A DNA stretch of 64,000 nt from Nemania diffusa (lineage: Eukaryota > Ascomycota > Sordariomycetes > Xylariales > Xylariaceae), in NCBI GenBank assembly GCA_038501195.1, contig JBBPUQ010000005.1:930001-994000 (forward strand), in the 5' to 3' direction. Below, piece by piece: positions 1-11,312 of the stretch. Both the position numbers and the translations under genes were made by a program. Below the pieces are notes generated by a model, which saw nothing but the letters and a program-made list of their open reading frames with translations, was not told the DNA's origin and ran no database searches. Numbering within the stretch: the first letter of the stretch is position 1; each line of letters begins with the position of its first letter.

Positions 1-1814
1 GCCATTCCTCGACAGTTCCAACGTTGGTAGCGCTTGAGATGTCTCGCATCCAATTTGACAAGCTTCGAGCTGCTTGCTCAAAAGTCGCAGTGAGATTTTT
101 ACTTTCGTATAGTGCTTGCATGATAGGGGGCGTAGGGTAAATGGGAACCTCGGCTTGTACTGCCACCGGCCATGTCATGTCAACAGCAAAAAAATCACGA
201 TTGATCCAGCCAGCCATACTCCCCGTAGTGTTCTGCGTCAAGTTGAATCGCGTGGCATTGCTCGACAGCCGAAGCTTTTGCACATCGCGTTGGGGTATGT
301 AAAGTACCAGATCGTTTCGCGGTACGTCTTCCCACGTGTCGGACGTATCATCCGAGATTTCGAAAGCGTAGTTGTTTTCTTTGTCAATCACCTGGAGCGC
401 GGGTGAGGCCTCCAAACCCATGTACGAGTTATGATCCCGCTCTGACCAAGAGGCGATTACTGTCTCGCTCAAAACATTTTGCCGGACTTCTGACTTGATA
501 GCTGTGACACAAAAATAAAGAGCGCATTCTCTGCCAGTCACGTGTGTCTTCTGCCAGGACGTATCGTTGTTTTCGTATTCCTGAGCAGCCACAAGCATAC
601 TTACACTTGTTATCATAGTTTCCAGCTTGCGAAATGATATTGTCTTCCATGGATGAGGAGTTGCCTTTGCGGTCATAAACGCCGCCCGCCAATCCGCGTA
701 GCCAGGCGGATTGGTAATGCTCAAGTAAGGCAGTGACCTTGAGACCCAATGAGCTTCGTCATCTGTGTAATTCTGCTTTACGTGGCCCGATACATCGTTG
801 CATGCACTGCAAACGGCAAGCGAGGTTGTAACAGGCCACGTGCAGTTTGCCGTCGAACAACTATACGAGACTGTCGGTACTGACTCAGACGGTGCGTAGA
901 AGCCATTATGAATTGCCGCTACCATTGGCAAGTCTGGTTTATATCTGTATGCCCAGGTCGTGATCGAAAGTGTCAGGTTGGATTCGGTCAGCCATTCGAC
1001 AGGCCCGAACGACCCGCCGTCGTCAGTATACGCGCCAGCGTTGAGCATCTTGCTGTATCCCATCTGCGCTGGGCGAGCGTTGTGCACGGCACTGATTGTG
1101 CCACTGGTGGAGAGTATTGCTTGTAATAAGGGCTCAAATGCCAACAACGTGATCATCACAAGTGCCCCAATGATCACCGGATGCCTAATGATCAGTATTC
1201 TGCATCCAAGTATGATCTAATATGACGTTGGCAGCAGTCACTTACGATGCTCTGAGCCAAATGATCAACCAGAAGCTACCCCAAGGTCCTCGACTTGCGT
1301 CGTCAAGCTTGCAGAAGGTCAAAAGATTATCTGCGCGTTTTCGGAACCAATTCCACTTCATTTGCGCTAGGCACGAACTGATTGCGAATCCCAGCGGTGC
1401 TCTTGCCAAGACTGCGAGAATGGATACAACAGTGTTTGGTGACACTGCCACTTTCCAGTCGATCATGTAAGTTTTGTCGATTGAGATCAGAAATGCTATC
1501 AGCGAGGCGGTTGCAAAGATGCTCAATGTCAAGGCAAGATACTCCCACATCCAACTAGACCCCCTACTTGAGGTGGAGCGGAAGGCATACTTGGTTTCAA
1601 AGGAGTTTTCCAGTGGTAGTTTTCCCGAGAGCTCAGCCATATTGTAAGAAAGTTGAGATAGATTCTCGACTTGTTGCGCGCTCTGTGTTTGACTCTGTAA
1701 ATGATATGTACAGGGCTCGGATGCAGGGCCCGAGACAGGCGGTGTGGGATGAGTCGTTCGAAAGGCTTCGGAATCATCAACGTGGAGTTGATGGTAGTAA
1801 GTTGAGGCTGCCAT
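1..1814 (-). CDS. DUF3176 family membrane protein, 3' end beyond the window
   Basis: Two exons are visible: 1246-1814 and <1-1184, separated by a 61-bp GTAAGT...TAG intron (1185-1245). The reading frame is open to the window edge, giving about 584 residues with no stop. The start is the ATG at 1814. Membrane segments appear near residues 85-110 (begins WMWEYLALTLS), 120-145 (TVVSILAVLARAP) and just after the intron (VIIGALVMITLLAF). Family marks are the DDASRGPWGS motif before the third segment and ALYFCVTAIKSEVRQNVLSE later on, both typical of fungal DUF3176 proteins. The long middle part has Cys pairs (CSTANCTW, CSACNDV) and N-glycosylation-type sites, so it probably faces the outside or the vacuole lumen. 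These proteins usually end with one more membrane helix, which would lie left of base 1. The molecular function of the family is unknown. Confidence 0.85.
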
Positions 1815-1950
1815 TATGCTTTCGATACTCCGATCTCAGTGACAAATAAAATACACTGCTGCGACGTACTCAATGGTCGATATGGGAGGAAATACAACAG
1901 ACAGTTGAATTAAGTGCCAAGCTTCTCTTGTTTAATTTTGTGAGCTGCAC

Positions 1951-1960
1951 TATATTTATA
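1951..1960 (-). promoter_or_regulatory. Candidate TATA box for the DUF3176 gene
   Basis: Read on the minus strand the site is TATAAATATA, about 140 bp before the ATG at 1814. The spacing suits a fungal core promoter, but the surrounding DNA is AT-rich, so a chance match is possible. Confidence 0.35.
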
Positions 1961-2476
1961 CGTGAAGATCGTTTCGCTACAACTTTAATTGCAGATAAGG
2001 AACAATTGAGCGTGTTTCATGATCCCGCGAAGGCGACATGATGAGTATATAAGTAGGCTGCCTGATGTGCAGTCCCATTAACGTCAAGCAGTATGTCCCA
2101 TCGGCGATAGTGGCACAGCTTCTCAAACACGGGCCTCCAAGTGGTAATTACCACAAAGTGAAACCTCGGATATCTAATTAAAACTCGCATGAGTACGTCG
2201 CTTCAGCGACGTAGGTTGCAGAAAATTTAGCGAATCGATACACACTCTATGCTGCGCCACCTACTAGCATAATACAGTGAAATCCCCCAACTGCAACCTC
2301 ACGTGGTAGATATTACCTATGCAATGACCGTAATCTCGTCCTTCAATAATTCTTCGAAGTCGAGGACAGAAGATGATTATATTGGAATAGAACTAGGAAT
2401 TTCAGAGAGAAAAAAGGCATCATGAGCCGGGTAATCACTCTTTAAACGGAGGAAGAGGCCAATCCTCAGAACTTAA

Positions 2477-2755
2477 AAATGCCATGAGTATCGGGCTGGG
2501 ATTGTCAAGGAACTCGATAAGGAGCTCCTTTCTTTCGAAGAGGAGATACGAGAGCAGACAATCTGTTCTTTAGATGATGTCGAGCTTGAAGCGGAGGAGT
2601 CTAGATGGCTACGAGAGTATGACGAAGAGACTGGGATCGATAAAGCGTTGGAAGATGAGGACGGAGTGATCTCCGGTTCCGAGGATGGTCAAGGAGGAAC
2701 TGAGGGTTTAGAGGACCGATTTTGTGTAGACATACCTGTATCTGTTAACATGTAG
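2477..2755 (+). other. Acidic ORF fragment without a start codon
   Basis: A frame of 93 codons is open between TAA (2474-2476) and TAG (2753-2755) on the plus strand. From the His codon at 2483 it reads as a strongly charged Glu/Asp/Lys/Arg-rich peptide (for example VKELDKELLSFEEEIREQ, then LEAEESRWLREYDEETG). There is no early ATG, so it would be an internal or last exon, or a relic of a lost gene. The complementary strand is also open here but Ser-rich, which is what an antisense shadow of Glu/Asp codons looks like; I therefore favour the plus strand. I recognise no domain. It lies directly beside the pseudogene that follows. Confidence 0.3.
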
Positions 2756-2756
2756 C

Positions 2757-3873
2757 AGGAGCCTACGATATGGGTCCAGACCTCAGGATCTATCGCCGCG
2801 GCGCCAATGCGCCTGAGGTACGCGACGAGGTCTCCAAATGCGTGCTCACGGAACCGCCAGACGCCATTGACTAGCTCGAAGGCGTGATTGAAGACCGTGG
2901 AGCGGTCGAATACCTCAAAGACGGACTCGAGAAGGTAGCGCCCGTTCGGGAACGCCGGCAGGTATTCCGCATCGCCGAATAGGTGGCACCTAGTCGTAGA
3001 ATGGTCAGCTTGCGCATGAGATGCGAGCCAGGTCTGCTAACCAATGCATCAGTATGTATAGGCTTCTGACGAGGTCTTCCTAAGACAGCGGGCAGTCGGC
3101 CGATACAGTGACAGGCGCACCATGGCGGACGGGGATCACTACTCGGAAGAAAGGGGATTGCACGTCGAGCTTGAGCCGAAAGGCGTTGAACTGCAGCGGT
3201 CCGATCTTGGCATACTCGGGCTGGGCCAAGGAAGTCAGCGGGTACACACAAAGGAGGGCCGACATCCACTCACCGTTGTTTCGCTTGTAGACATCGTGGT
3301 TGTCGACTGGCGTCGGCTCCTGGTCCGAGCGAGGCAGAATATGTCGACGCGATCCGTGCTGAAGCCATGATAGCCCTAACATGTCCCAGCTTGTCGGTTA
3401 CGCAAGATACTTCTTGAGTTTGCTCAGTTCGGGGTTTCGGAGGCAAATCTCGAAACACACTGATGCTTCCTCAAAGCGGCCCTCTCCTCGCATAACTCGG
3501 CCTGCAGAGAAGACCTGCTCCCACACCAGATTCCCCTGCCACTCGGTCAATGGATTGCCGGTTACCCATTTCTTCAGTTCGGTATGCGCTTCGGAAAAGC
3601 GGAACGCGTAAATATGATTAAGTGCTTGCGATAAATATAAAGCTACGAAGTTCTCGCTTGATATCTCGGCCGATGTGATGTGTGGGCTGAGCAAGAACGT
3701 CTCGATAGTGCGTCGAGAGCATTCAACCTCTCCTCTGCGGCGCAATACAATACTCTGCTGGCAAGTAATTTCAGCCTCATGCTCCAGCATCCCCATGGCT
3801 CTTCTTGGTCCCCGGATCGACTCGAAAGCCAGTGGGGTTCTTCTCTGGCATCCAGGGTAGGACTCCGCTGAAA
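2757..3873 (-). pseudogene. Decayed fungal gene with a TPR-like helical region
   Basis: The best-preserved part, 3398-3873, follows a good acceptor (CTTTTCAG, minus strand) and reads through TPLAFESIRGPRRAMGMLEH and AGRVMRGEGRFEEASVCFEI, a helical-repeat style known from fungal TPR proteins. It ends at a TAA after KKYLA. The same frame stays open beyond that stop (3080-3382) with conserved-looking text such as EYAKIGPLQFNAFRLKLDVQ, then meets a TAG after SADCPLS, where CAG to TAG would be a single C-to-T change. After a TGA and another TAG, a further open block (about 2757-2985) reads NGVWRFREHAFGDLVAYLRR. A GTGAGT...CCCAG intron fits between 3236 and 3290. I could not find a first exon with an ATG above 3873. 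Several stops inside coding-like sequence make this a pseudogene, possibly of two adjacent genes. The function of the intact gene is unknown. Confidence 0.45.
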
Positions 3874-4978
3874 AGTAGGCTGCAGCGCCGACATTTCCAC
3901 ATGATGCCTTTAAGTGTCATTCGAAATCCTGACTTGCAAACCCGTTTATCAATAATGACCCTACGTAGATGTATCCGGTTACTAGGTTATATAGAAGAGC
4001 AAACATATCTGGCTGTATGCATGTGCCGCAAAGCCACATGTTTGTTTTGCATATGGAAACTCGGTGTAGTGATTGTATTCAAAAGGTAGAGTTGTAACAA
4101 AACGTTAAACGAAATAATCAAGATACGCAATGTTTAATTACGTATTACTAGGTCTAAAGCTGAAAAACGTGGGAAGTGAGTGGTCTCTACGGTGTTCTAC
4201 TCTTCTAAGATTTCACTTTGTAAATTTACTTGTGGCTTGATGTTACTAAGACCCCGAATTCGTAGGTTCTATTTATGCATAGCTCATAGACAATATTGTC
4301 GCATTAAGTTTCTCTAGGTACAGCCCACCTAGACCACGTCCTTCTCGATTTCTCTAGAAGTTATTAAAGAAAATGTAGCAGGAGGGGTAACACATAACCG
4401 CGATTAAATCGAGACCTATCATCAAACTCTACAGACCAAGTTGAGCGGTGGTATAATATGTATGCTACGAGCTCCTTAGCTCTGGTGTCTCCTTTAAGTC
4501 TCTCACCTACAAGGGATTTAAATTCCATCATGCATGCTCATTGCCCGCATGTGCAATAGGGTTACGCCATTATAAGCGATATGTCTCAAGGGTCCCTGAC
4601 TTCGTGTTTGATTAGCTTCGATATTTTCTTTCCTGGGATCCTAAGGCTGTCTAGATCTGCCAGTCAACGAGATAGAATTAAGTGTTTCTTCGTAATGAAA
4701 CCCTTTAAGCGGAACTATCAAGGGTAGTTGGCAAAGGTTCATTAATCACATCTGTCTGGATATTTCGAGTATCTTGTGCTTAGCTCCTCTAAGTCTCGCC
4801 CAGTGAACCGTCTATAGAGTCACTTAAATGGGTCTATTAGGGTGAGGAATGGGGGGGAGCGGGATGATTCCTCGAGACTAGGTTGTTCGTCGCCTCAACC
4901 CGCATGGATATTGTCGTCGAAATGAAGAAATCGGGGTTCGGAAATATTTTGATCAACTCGAGACAGGGACTCAAACGA
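3874..4978. other. AT-rich intergenic DNA
   Basis: About 1.1 kb between the pseudogene and the F-box gene. It is visibly rich in A/T and TA steps with dispersed stops in every frame. I see no gene or RNA; it may contain decayed upstream exons of the pseudogene. Confidence 0.5.
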
Positions 4979-6402
4979 CTAATGAAGGGGGTGCACTGAC
5001 AGTAAGGTAGAGTTGGAGAAGTTGGAAACCCCTCCAACATGGCCGTTTACTTCATCACTCCACTCTGAATATTGACCGTCGCTGACAGCTCTTACAAAGA
5101 CGCCTTCCCTTTCAATCTTCCAATCTTGTATCTCAAAATCCTCGACAAATTGAACAGCCAATTTCCAGGCCTCTCTGTCAACGGCAGCATCGCCACTTTC
5201 AAAGACTCGCAATAAACGCCAGTTTACTTGAGGGTTCGCGGTAAGTACGAGTTCTCGCATTAGGACACTGTAGGCTGAGTTCCGCTCCATCCATAAATCG
5301 CCAGGATCAATGTGTTTCATCTGGTCTGCATCTTCGAGAACACCACTTCCTAACTTGGGGATAAGCTGCACGAACAAGCGATCAATTCTAGGAAGATTTT
5401 GCAGGAGTATCTCGAAATGCGCTGCGAGAGGGAATATAGCAATATAATTGAAGTCAACAATAGTTTCAGGAAGTAGAGTCGTATTATTCGGATACTCTTC
5501 ACACCCAAGTAAAGCGCCCAATATTGATGGCGGTCTACGCAGAAAGAATTCGTACGCGCGATAAACCTTTTCAAGTTAGTCAATGTTCATATATTATATA
5601 GGGGGGTGAAGGGTAATACCTTTGTAGATGAGCCTTCATTGAGGAGAATGGAGGTCCAAGGTCGAACCGTGAATAGGGGACATGGAGGTGGGGTTTTCGG
5701 TCGGGATACATAAGAACGGCCCGGCAATAATGAAGTGCCAGCTGGTATGCTTGGTAGGAAGCCCATGGACTGGTTGTCCGAGGGGTTCGACAGCTGTGCT
5801 TGGGAAGGAGATACTGAATGCTGACTATCTCCCGAATCGCCTTTGGATTGGACTTGGCGAGTGGTTCGGGCTAAAGAGAGTATATGATAGGGCATATTAA
5901 ATGACCAGGCATCATCAAGATACAGCATGCGTGACAGTAGCGCCGCTAGAGTGGTAGGGCGAGCGAGTATGGTGAACCTCAAAGGGTCGATAATGGAGAA
6001 GAGCTGGTCCCATAGCCATTCGAGGTCAGCAGCGCGTATTTGCGGAGTGTTGAGATATTCTGTAGCCGGATCGTGGAAGTCAACGATTATGGTGAAGGTT
6101 ATGACATTGCGGGCTAGATGATTCTCATTGAGAAACCGCAGCAGCGGTATCGGGTTCAGAGTGAAAGCGCTTAAAGAGTAGACATCGGGCTTCCATAAGA
6201 CATGGCGGAACAGAGATGGTAGCACCAGTGAACGCCAGTATCTGGAGACAAAAGAGGCAGCCTTGAGAGATGCAGTTGAACATGCAGGCTGACTTGTGAG
6301 TAAATCAAGGGTCGGGAGGTCGTGAAGACGCATCTCGGACGGGGCCGAGCCACCAACATACTCGAATATATGGAGTAATATTTCAGGAGGTATGAGGTCC
6401 AT
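4979..6402 (-). CDS. F-box domain protein
   Basis: Two exons (5620-6402 and 4979-5566) join across a 53-bp intron with a GACTAAC branch point and an AAG acceptor, giving 456 residues. The ATG at 6402 is chosen because the protein then opens directly with the F-box (MDLIPPEILLHIFEYVG, then SFVSRYWRSLVLPSLFRHVL by about residue 70). The frame upstream is open but has only a TTG. The F-box normally binds Skp1 and makes the protein a substrate adaptor of an SCF ubiquitin ligase. The C-terminal half contains the block spanning the splice junction (VYRAYEFFLRRPPSILGALL) and HIDPGDLWMERNSAYSVLMR, which I associate with a group of fungal F-box proteins whose substrates are unknown. No WD40 or leucine-rich repeats are apparent. 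The domain call is secure, the target is not. Confidence 0.85.
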
Positions 6403-6732
6403 TGTTGCCTTGTTTCCGTCTTGCCGCGGTAGGTGAATCAGTAACGACGACCTATAATAGTTAGACGATGGATGCTGTGTCCGCGGATGGTCTGGGAGAA
6501 GAGGTATCAACGAGAACTGAGGTTAGGAATACGAGTTGTGATACAGAGTCGTGATACACGTGATGAGGATGTAAGTGCCCAGGTGCCTGCTGGTGAGAAC
6601 TTAAGATGGTATCTAATGTTGGGATATGTTTCTTATCGATAATGAGGTAGCTGCCTCAGATAAAACATGAGGTCAACAAATAACTGTCTACGGAGCTGTC
6701 CTGTAGACCCCGCCCCCGCAGCCCCTATAAAG

Positions 6733-6750
6733 TAGGTACCTAGGTACCTA
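6733..6750. repeat. 18-bp perfect palindrome of AGGTACCTA type
   Basis: TAGGTACCTAGGTACCTA equals its own reverse complement. Shorter relatives (GGTACCTAC, ACCTAGGTA, GTAGGTACC) recur in other intergenic stretches of this window, for example near 7320-7390, 19505-19550, 23610-23632, 25340 and 48330-48350. The role is unknown. Confidence 0.6.
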
Positions 6751-7587
6751 AGGTAGCCTCTAAAGTCTAAACAAGCTTCAGTGGTGTATTGCTCTGTAGG
6801 TGGTGCCTACAGGCTAGACCGATGGTTGTTCTATACTATTACTTAATTCTTTTAACTGTGATAGAAAATACATCAATACCTACCTTTTCTTTCTTATAGT
6901 TGGAGCAGGCGCTAAATAGATAGATAATTCTGACAATAAACAAGGTGATTCAACCCAGGACTTTCAACTTATCTATCTAATAGCTTACCCTAGAAAGGAA
7001 GCTAGAGTAAACCTGAGAGCTAAAATATAGGGCAACAAAAGTAATAGCAATTAACGTCGAAAAGTACCAAGTCACCTTAAGCTTTACGTAGGAGTTGTTA
7101 TTTCTTTAAATCGACGGAAATACAAGTCTCACCTTATAAAGTATAAAGGCACAATCTCTGGGCATCTTTCGTCTGACATGTGGCGTCTGGCATGAACAAA
7201 GTACGAAGCACGAAGCACCGGGAGTGGAAGTTAGAAGAGGCTCCCTTATTAGTGTCTACATAATGCACTGTAGTACCTTCTTCACAGATCGGGTGACCGG
7301 TAAATCATAAAATATGTACCTATTTAGGTAGGAGGTACCTACATAGACTACATACCTCTCTGTGATTGCCTACCTAAGGTACCTACCAACAATTACAGTC
7401 AAGGCATCCCCACAATTTCTGTCTACGTACTCGTCCAAGTGCCGTCCCCTGTCGCTAACATGGCTTCAATATCCTCCTCACCCGCTCCTTACCCGCTCCC
7501 TACCTGCTCCTGACCAAAAGCAGACCACCCTTTAGATAATTGGGGACTGGAGTCGCGTTGCATCATGTATCCAACCAGCCGGCAGAG

Positions 7588-7601
7588 TCTCCACGTGGAG
7601 A
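7588..7601. promoter_or_regulatory. E-box palindrome TCTCCACGTGGAGA
   Basis: A perfect 14-bp palindrome around CACGTG, the core bound by bHLH factors such as Cbf1/Pho4 types. It lies about 1.15 kb upstream of the MetE-like ATG, in the divergent promoter region shared with the F-box gene. Cbf1 controls sulfur-amino-acid genes in yeasts, which would suit the neighbour, but the distance is long. Confidence 0.3.
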
Positions 7602-8576
7602 TTCTCCCGCACCGCATCAACTAGGTAGGTAGAGGTTTTCAGAATCATTACCTACATACATCTGGACATGTCGCGACCTCCCTGGTCACAGACGGCCTTC
7701 CCTCGAATAGCTACTGTGTGGCACCTACTTACTTAAGTATGCGTTACCTGATAATTAGTCCGTGGCCATGGTAACCGCGACATACTTATACGCACTTCCA
7801 TCTACCGGATAATGATCGGCCATTCGTTTAACACGGTTACGGCGCGGTTACGTATCAGGCAATGCAAGCCCGTGGTGAAGTCAGCATTGACAAAGGCGGG
7901 GCTGGCAGGGATATGGGGGGCTAACATGGCGTTCATCGCTTTTAGGTGAAGGCGGGCAGACAAGCCAGGACAGCCCATCTCCGTCACGAGCCATTGACTT
8001 CCGGTATTAGAGAAACCGCCTACTGAGAACAATGACTTCTGGCTGGTCTAGGCTGACAAGACGGCGAAAGAATAAAGTAAGCGAAAACAGGCTGGACCGG
8101 GGGCCATGTGAGACATTTCGGTGCCGGGCGGCGAATCGCTGCCATTGGAAGCATCTTGCCCAGGTACCAAGGTTGCACATCACTAGATACTCTCGCTTGA
8201 TGCGAGACTTCCGGGCAACCCCTCAATTCGAGCTAAACTAAGTAGTGAGCTGACTGTGAGTGCTGTTGGTGGTTACTAGTTAGGCAATGTTGTTATAGCC
8301 GGCGTGCTGGGGCTATTGCATCTCTTCGGCTTGCGCTCCCCTCCTCTGGCACCATCGTCTGGAACGACCACCTTCCAGTCGCTTGCACAGTCGCTTGCAC
8401 CCCACGCCGGGTACGTAGGGATGATAGTGGTAGCACTAAACGTGTCCACTCTATGTATTTTGGCCCTCGGATCCCGTGTTTTGAACTGGCCGTGGACACG
8501 TCCTATGGCGAACGTGGCCGGGAGTTAGATAGCCAAGTTTGTATCCACGCAGATGGGGGCGACCCCTTCATATTTC

Positions 8577-8585
8577 TATATAAAA
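8577..8585 (+). promoter_or_regulatory. Candidate TATA box for the MetE-like gene
   Basis: CTATATAAA lies about 160 bp before the ATG at 8744 and is followed by a pyrimidine-rich stretch (CTCCTCCCTTCCC) typical of fungal transcription starts. Confidence 0.45.
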
Positions 8586-8743
8586 CCCTAGCTCCTCCCT
8601 TCCCAACCTACCCAAGCTTCCTATCTTGACGAGTGGAAGGAATCTAGGAGGGTTATCATACTGCTTACACATTCTCCCCACCTCGGATCTCCCTGCTAGT
8701 TAAACACGCAGGTAGTACACAATCTACCGTACTATATGATATA

Positions 8744-10165
8744 ATGGCCAGTAACAAGCAACGGCCACCTTTCAGGGCTGAGCACTTAGGCTCGCTCCTG
8801 CGCCCTAAGGAGTTGACTGAGAGACGGATTGAACTCGACGATGCCAAGGCCCTCGACATTGCCCATGACGCGAAGCTGAACGAGATTGAGGATGGGGCTA
8901 TTAATGAGATCGTCAAGCTGCAATTGGATCTCGGTTTCCATGCCATAAACGATGGAGAATACCGTCGCCATCAGTTCTGGGGCACCTTCTTCCCGAACCT
9001 CGACGGCTTCGAGGAAATTGTTGCTCCAGACTGGGGCATGTTTCGGATGTATGTGCCGGACATTGCTGCCTTTAGTAAGTTGGCTCCTTTGTCTGTAGAT
9101 TGCGAAGTCATATTCTGATGATCCTTTTTTGTCCATAGCCGAGTCAGGCCACAAGCCAGGTGAATCTATCGTCTGCACTGGTAAGATTAAGCATGTTGGT
9201 AGCAGTTATCTGCCAGACTGGAATTACCTGAAGAACCTTGTTCCTGCCGACCGCGTTAAGGACCTGAAGATAACACTCGCGGCCCCTGAGTGGTGAGAAC
9301 TTGGCTCCGTCCCGTCCTCTATGCTTTTACATCTTGATTATCTCAAATTTGAACTTTTCCGAGACTAAAAAACAAATAGGTATCACCTACGTTATAAGAA
9401 GGGACTGGCTTACCCTGAGAGCGTGTATGCGAACGATGCCGAATATTTCAAAGACATCGCCGTAGCGTTCGCAACAGAGCTTCAGGTTCTTTATGATAAC
9501 GGATGCCGAAATGTAACCATCGATGACCCGAACCTAGCATGTAAGTTCAGCCTAACCTTCCTAGGCACCCAGAATATTGACCGGGGGTTCTCACAACCGC
9601 AGATTTCTGCTCAGAGAAGATGATCGCAGGGTTTAAGGCAGATGGTGAAGACCCTGACGAGCTGCTGGACGCATACGTCAAACTATACAACGACTCCATC
9701 TCTTCCCGGCCCTCGGATATGCATCTCGGCATCCATCTGTGCCGAGGAAACTTCGCGTACAGCAAGCACTTCTCCGAGGGTGGATATGACCGCATTGCGA
9801 CGAAACTGTTCAAGGAAATCAACGCGGACACGTATTTCCTAGAATACGACACAGACCGCGCGGGTACCTTCGAGCCCCTTAAGGAGCTCCCGCCGCACAA
9901 GAACGTGGTGCTGGGCGTCATCACCAGCAAGTTCCCCGAGCTCGAGGACGTTGACGAGATGCGGGCGCGTGTGTTCACGGCCGCCGACATCATCGCGGGC
10001 GGGTCAGGGCAGACACGCGAGGAGGCCCTGAAGAGGATATCGGTTAGTCCCCAGTGCGGATTTGCGAGCCATCATCTCGGAAACTCGGTGACGAGGGACG
10101 ATATGATTGCCAAGCTCAAGCTCGTTAGACAGCTTGCTGACTCGATCTGGCCGGGCGAGCCCTGA
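8744..10165 (+). CDS. Cobalamin-independent methionine synthase-like protein (MetE C-terminal domain)
   Basis: Four exons (8744-9074, 9139-9292, 9380-9540, 9603-10165) join in frame to 402 residues. The protein starts RPPFRAEHLGSLLRP, contains INDGEYRRHQFWG, and ends with SPQCGFASH. It matches the single-domain MetE/UROD-fold family rather than full-length MetE of about 760 residues. The zinc site of MetE is recognisable: His260 and Cys262 in GIHLCRGNF, Glu296 in FLEYD, and Cys367 in PQCG. It should therefore bind zinc and could activate a thiol for methyl transfer. Whether homocysteine is the substrate cannot be read from the sequence, because the N-terminal folate-binding half of classical MetE is absent. 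Gene ends and splice sites are all canonical GT-AG. The promoter side carries a TATA box and a distant E-box. Confidence 0.88.
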
Positions 10166-11312
10166 GCTGAATCAACTGATAGCACGGTCTTCCGCGTACA
10201 GTATCTAGATTGAGATATATGCCAAGGCCGGAGAAGGCGGGTAGCTATATATGATATCTACAGGTATAAATACCAACGAGTAACAAATTAAAAATACGTG
10301 TTGAGAATAACCAATATGTCTTATTTAGTGCTTCTTCTAATAGGCGTAGTAGGTACGTACAACGTGAGAGTATAACTGAACGCTATCAATCACTATCGTA
10401 AAACTAAATATATCTAGACTACTCCAAGCCTAAGCAGAAAGAAAACAGAAAAAAGAAAAAATCGGTAGAACACTAAAAGTCCTGGGACATGAGCCGCAAG
10501 ACTAGCGGGTCACATCTCACTTACACTCCTAGCTATATCACTGTAAGGAGGAACAAATGCAGAGCCTCCCTGCACTACCAACCCTCTTCCAATTGATCAA
10601 AACATTATCTAGTTTGATACATGGTAGAGATTTAGGGGTCTCTAGACGTAGTAAACAGAAATGAAATCAATTCCCTTGTGCAATTTTATGGGCTCGCAGG
10701 GCTGCCAGGCCACGTAACACATCTTGAAGAATATGTTTTGTAGCATCCCTTGGTAATTGCAAGTACATAGGAGTAACTCCTTCAAATTTGCCGGCGAAAT
10801 AGTCGAAAGGGTCTCAAAGGAGAGATGTCGCTGCGGTACATAGCGGGAGCTCTTGGGCGTGGCCTGTAACTCTAATCCGCCTAACCGAGACGAGGCCGAA
10901 AGGTAGTGAAACCTAGCTTGTTCTCTAACTGGTAGATAGGCTTGGTGCAAATGCACTGACTCGCTAAGTAAGTAACAGCAATTCATTCTTGAATCACAGC
11001 GGTCAAGTGATGAAATTATATGGACTAATTTCTGAGATTGGACAATTACGAACTGGCAGAAAATATTTTGGTGTGTAATTGGTAGAATGAAAAAGGGGTT
11101 AAAGGTGCCTGGGCTTTAAGATTTAGCTCCTTTTCTGAATTCACAAACGTCAAGTATAACTAGCCCCCATAAGACCACAATACGGTATATAGAGAGATGT
11201 GCTTAGGAGGCTTGATTCGTGGTCATTCTTCCTTTTATTGTAATTTTTAGATAGCATTGAAGGCTACAAGGCTCTAAACATCAAAAACCCTCCGGTTGGC
11301 TTTCCTTCCACT
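10166..11312. other. Intergenic, convergent gene ends
   Basis: 1.15 kb between the stops of the MetE-like gene (+) and ARP2 (-). It is AT-rich. A 114-codon minus-strand frame at 10642-10986 has no recognisable features and is not called. Confidence 0.6.

Larger units (their letters stand above)
6403..8743. other. Intergenic region between divergent F-box and MetE-like genes
   Basis: 2.3 kb with no convincing gene. It holds several AGGTACCTA-type palindromes (densest at 6733-6750 and 7320-7390), the E-box palindrome at 7588-7601 and a TATA-like site at 8577. The short ORFs around 7802-8528 on both strands show no family features. Confidence 0.6.

Noticed and set aside
10642..10986. A 114-codon minus-strand frame
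   Set aside because: Composition looks random, no splice-supported extension and no recognisable motif.
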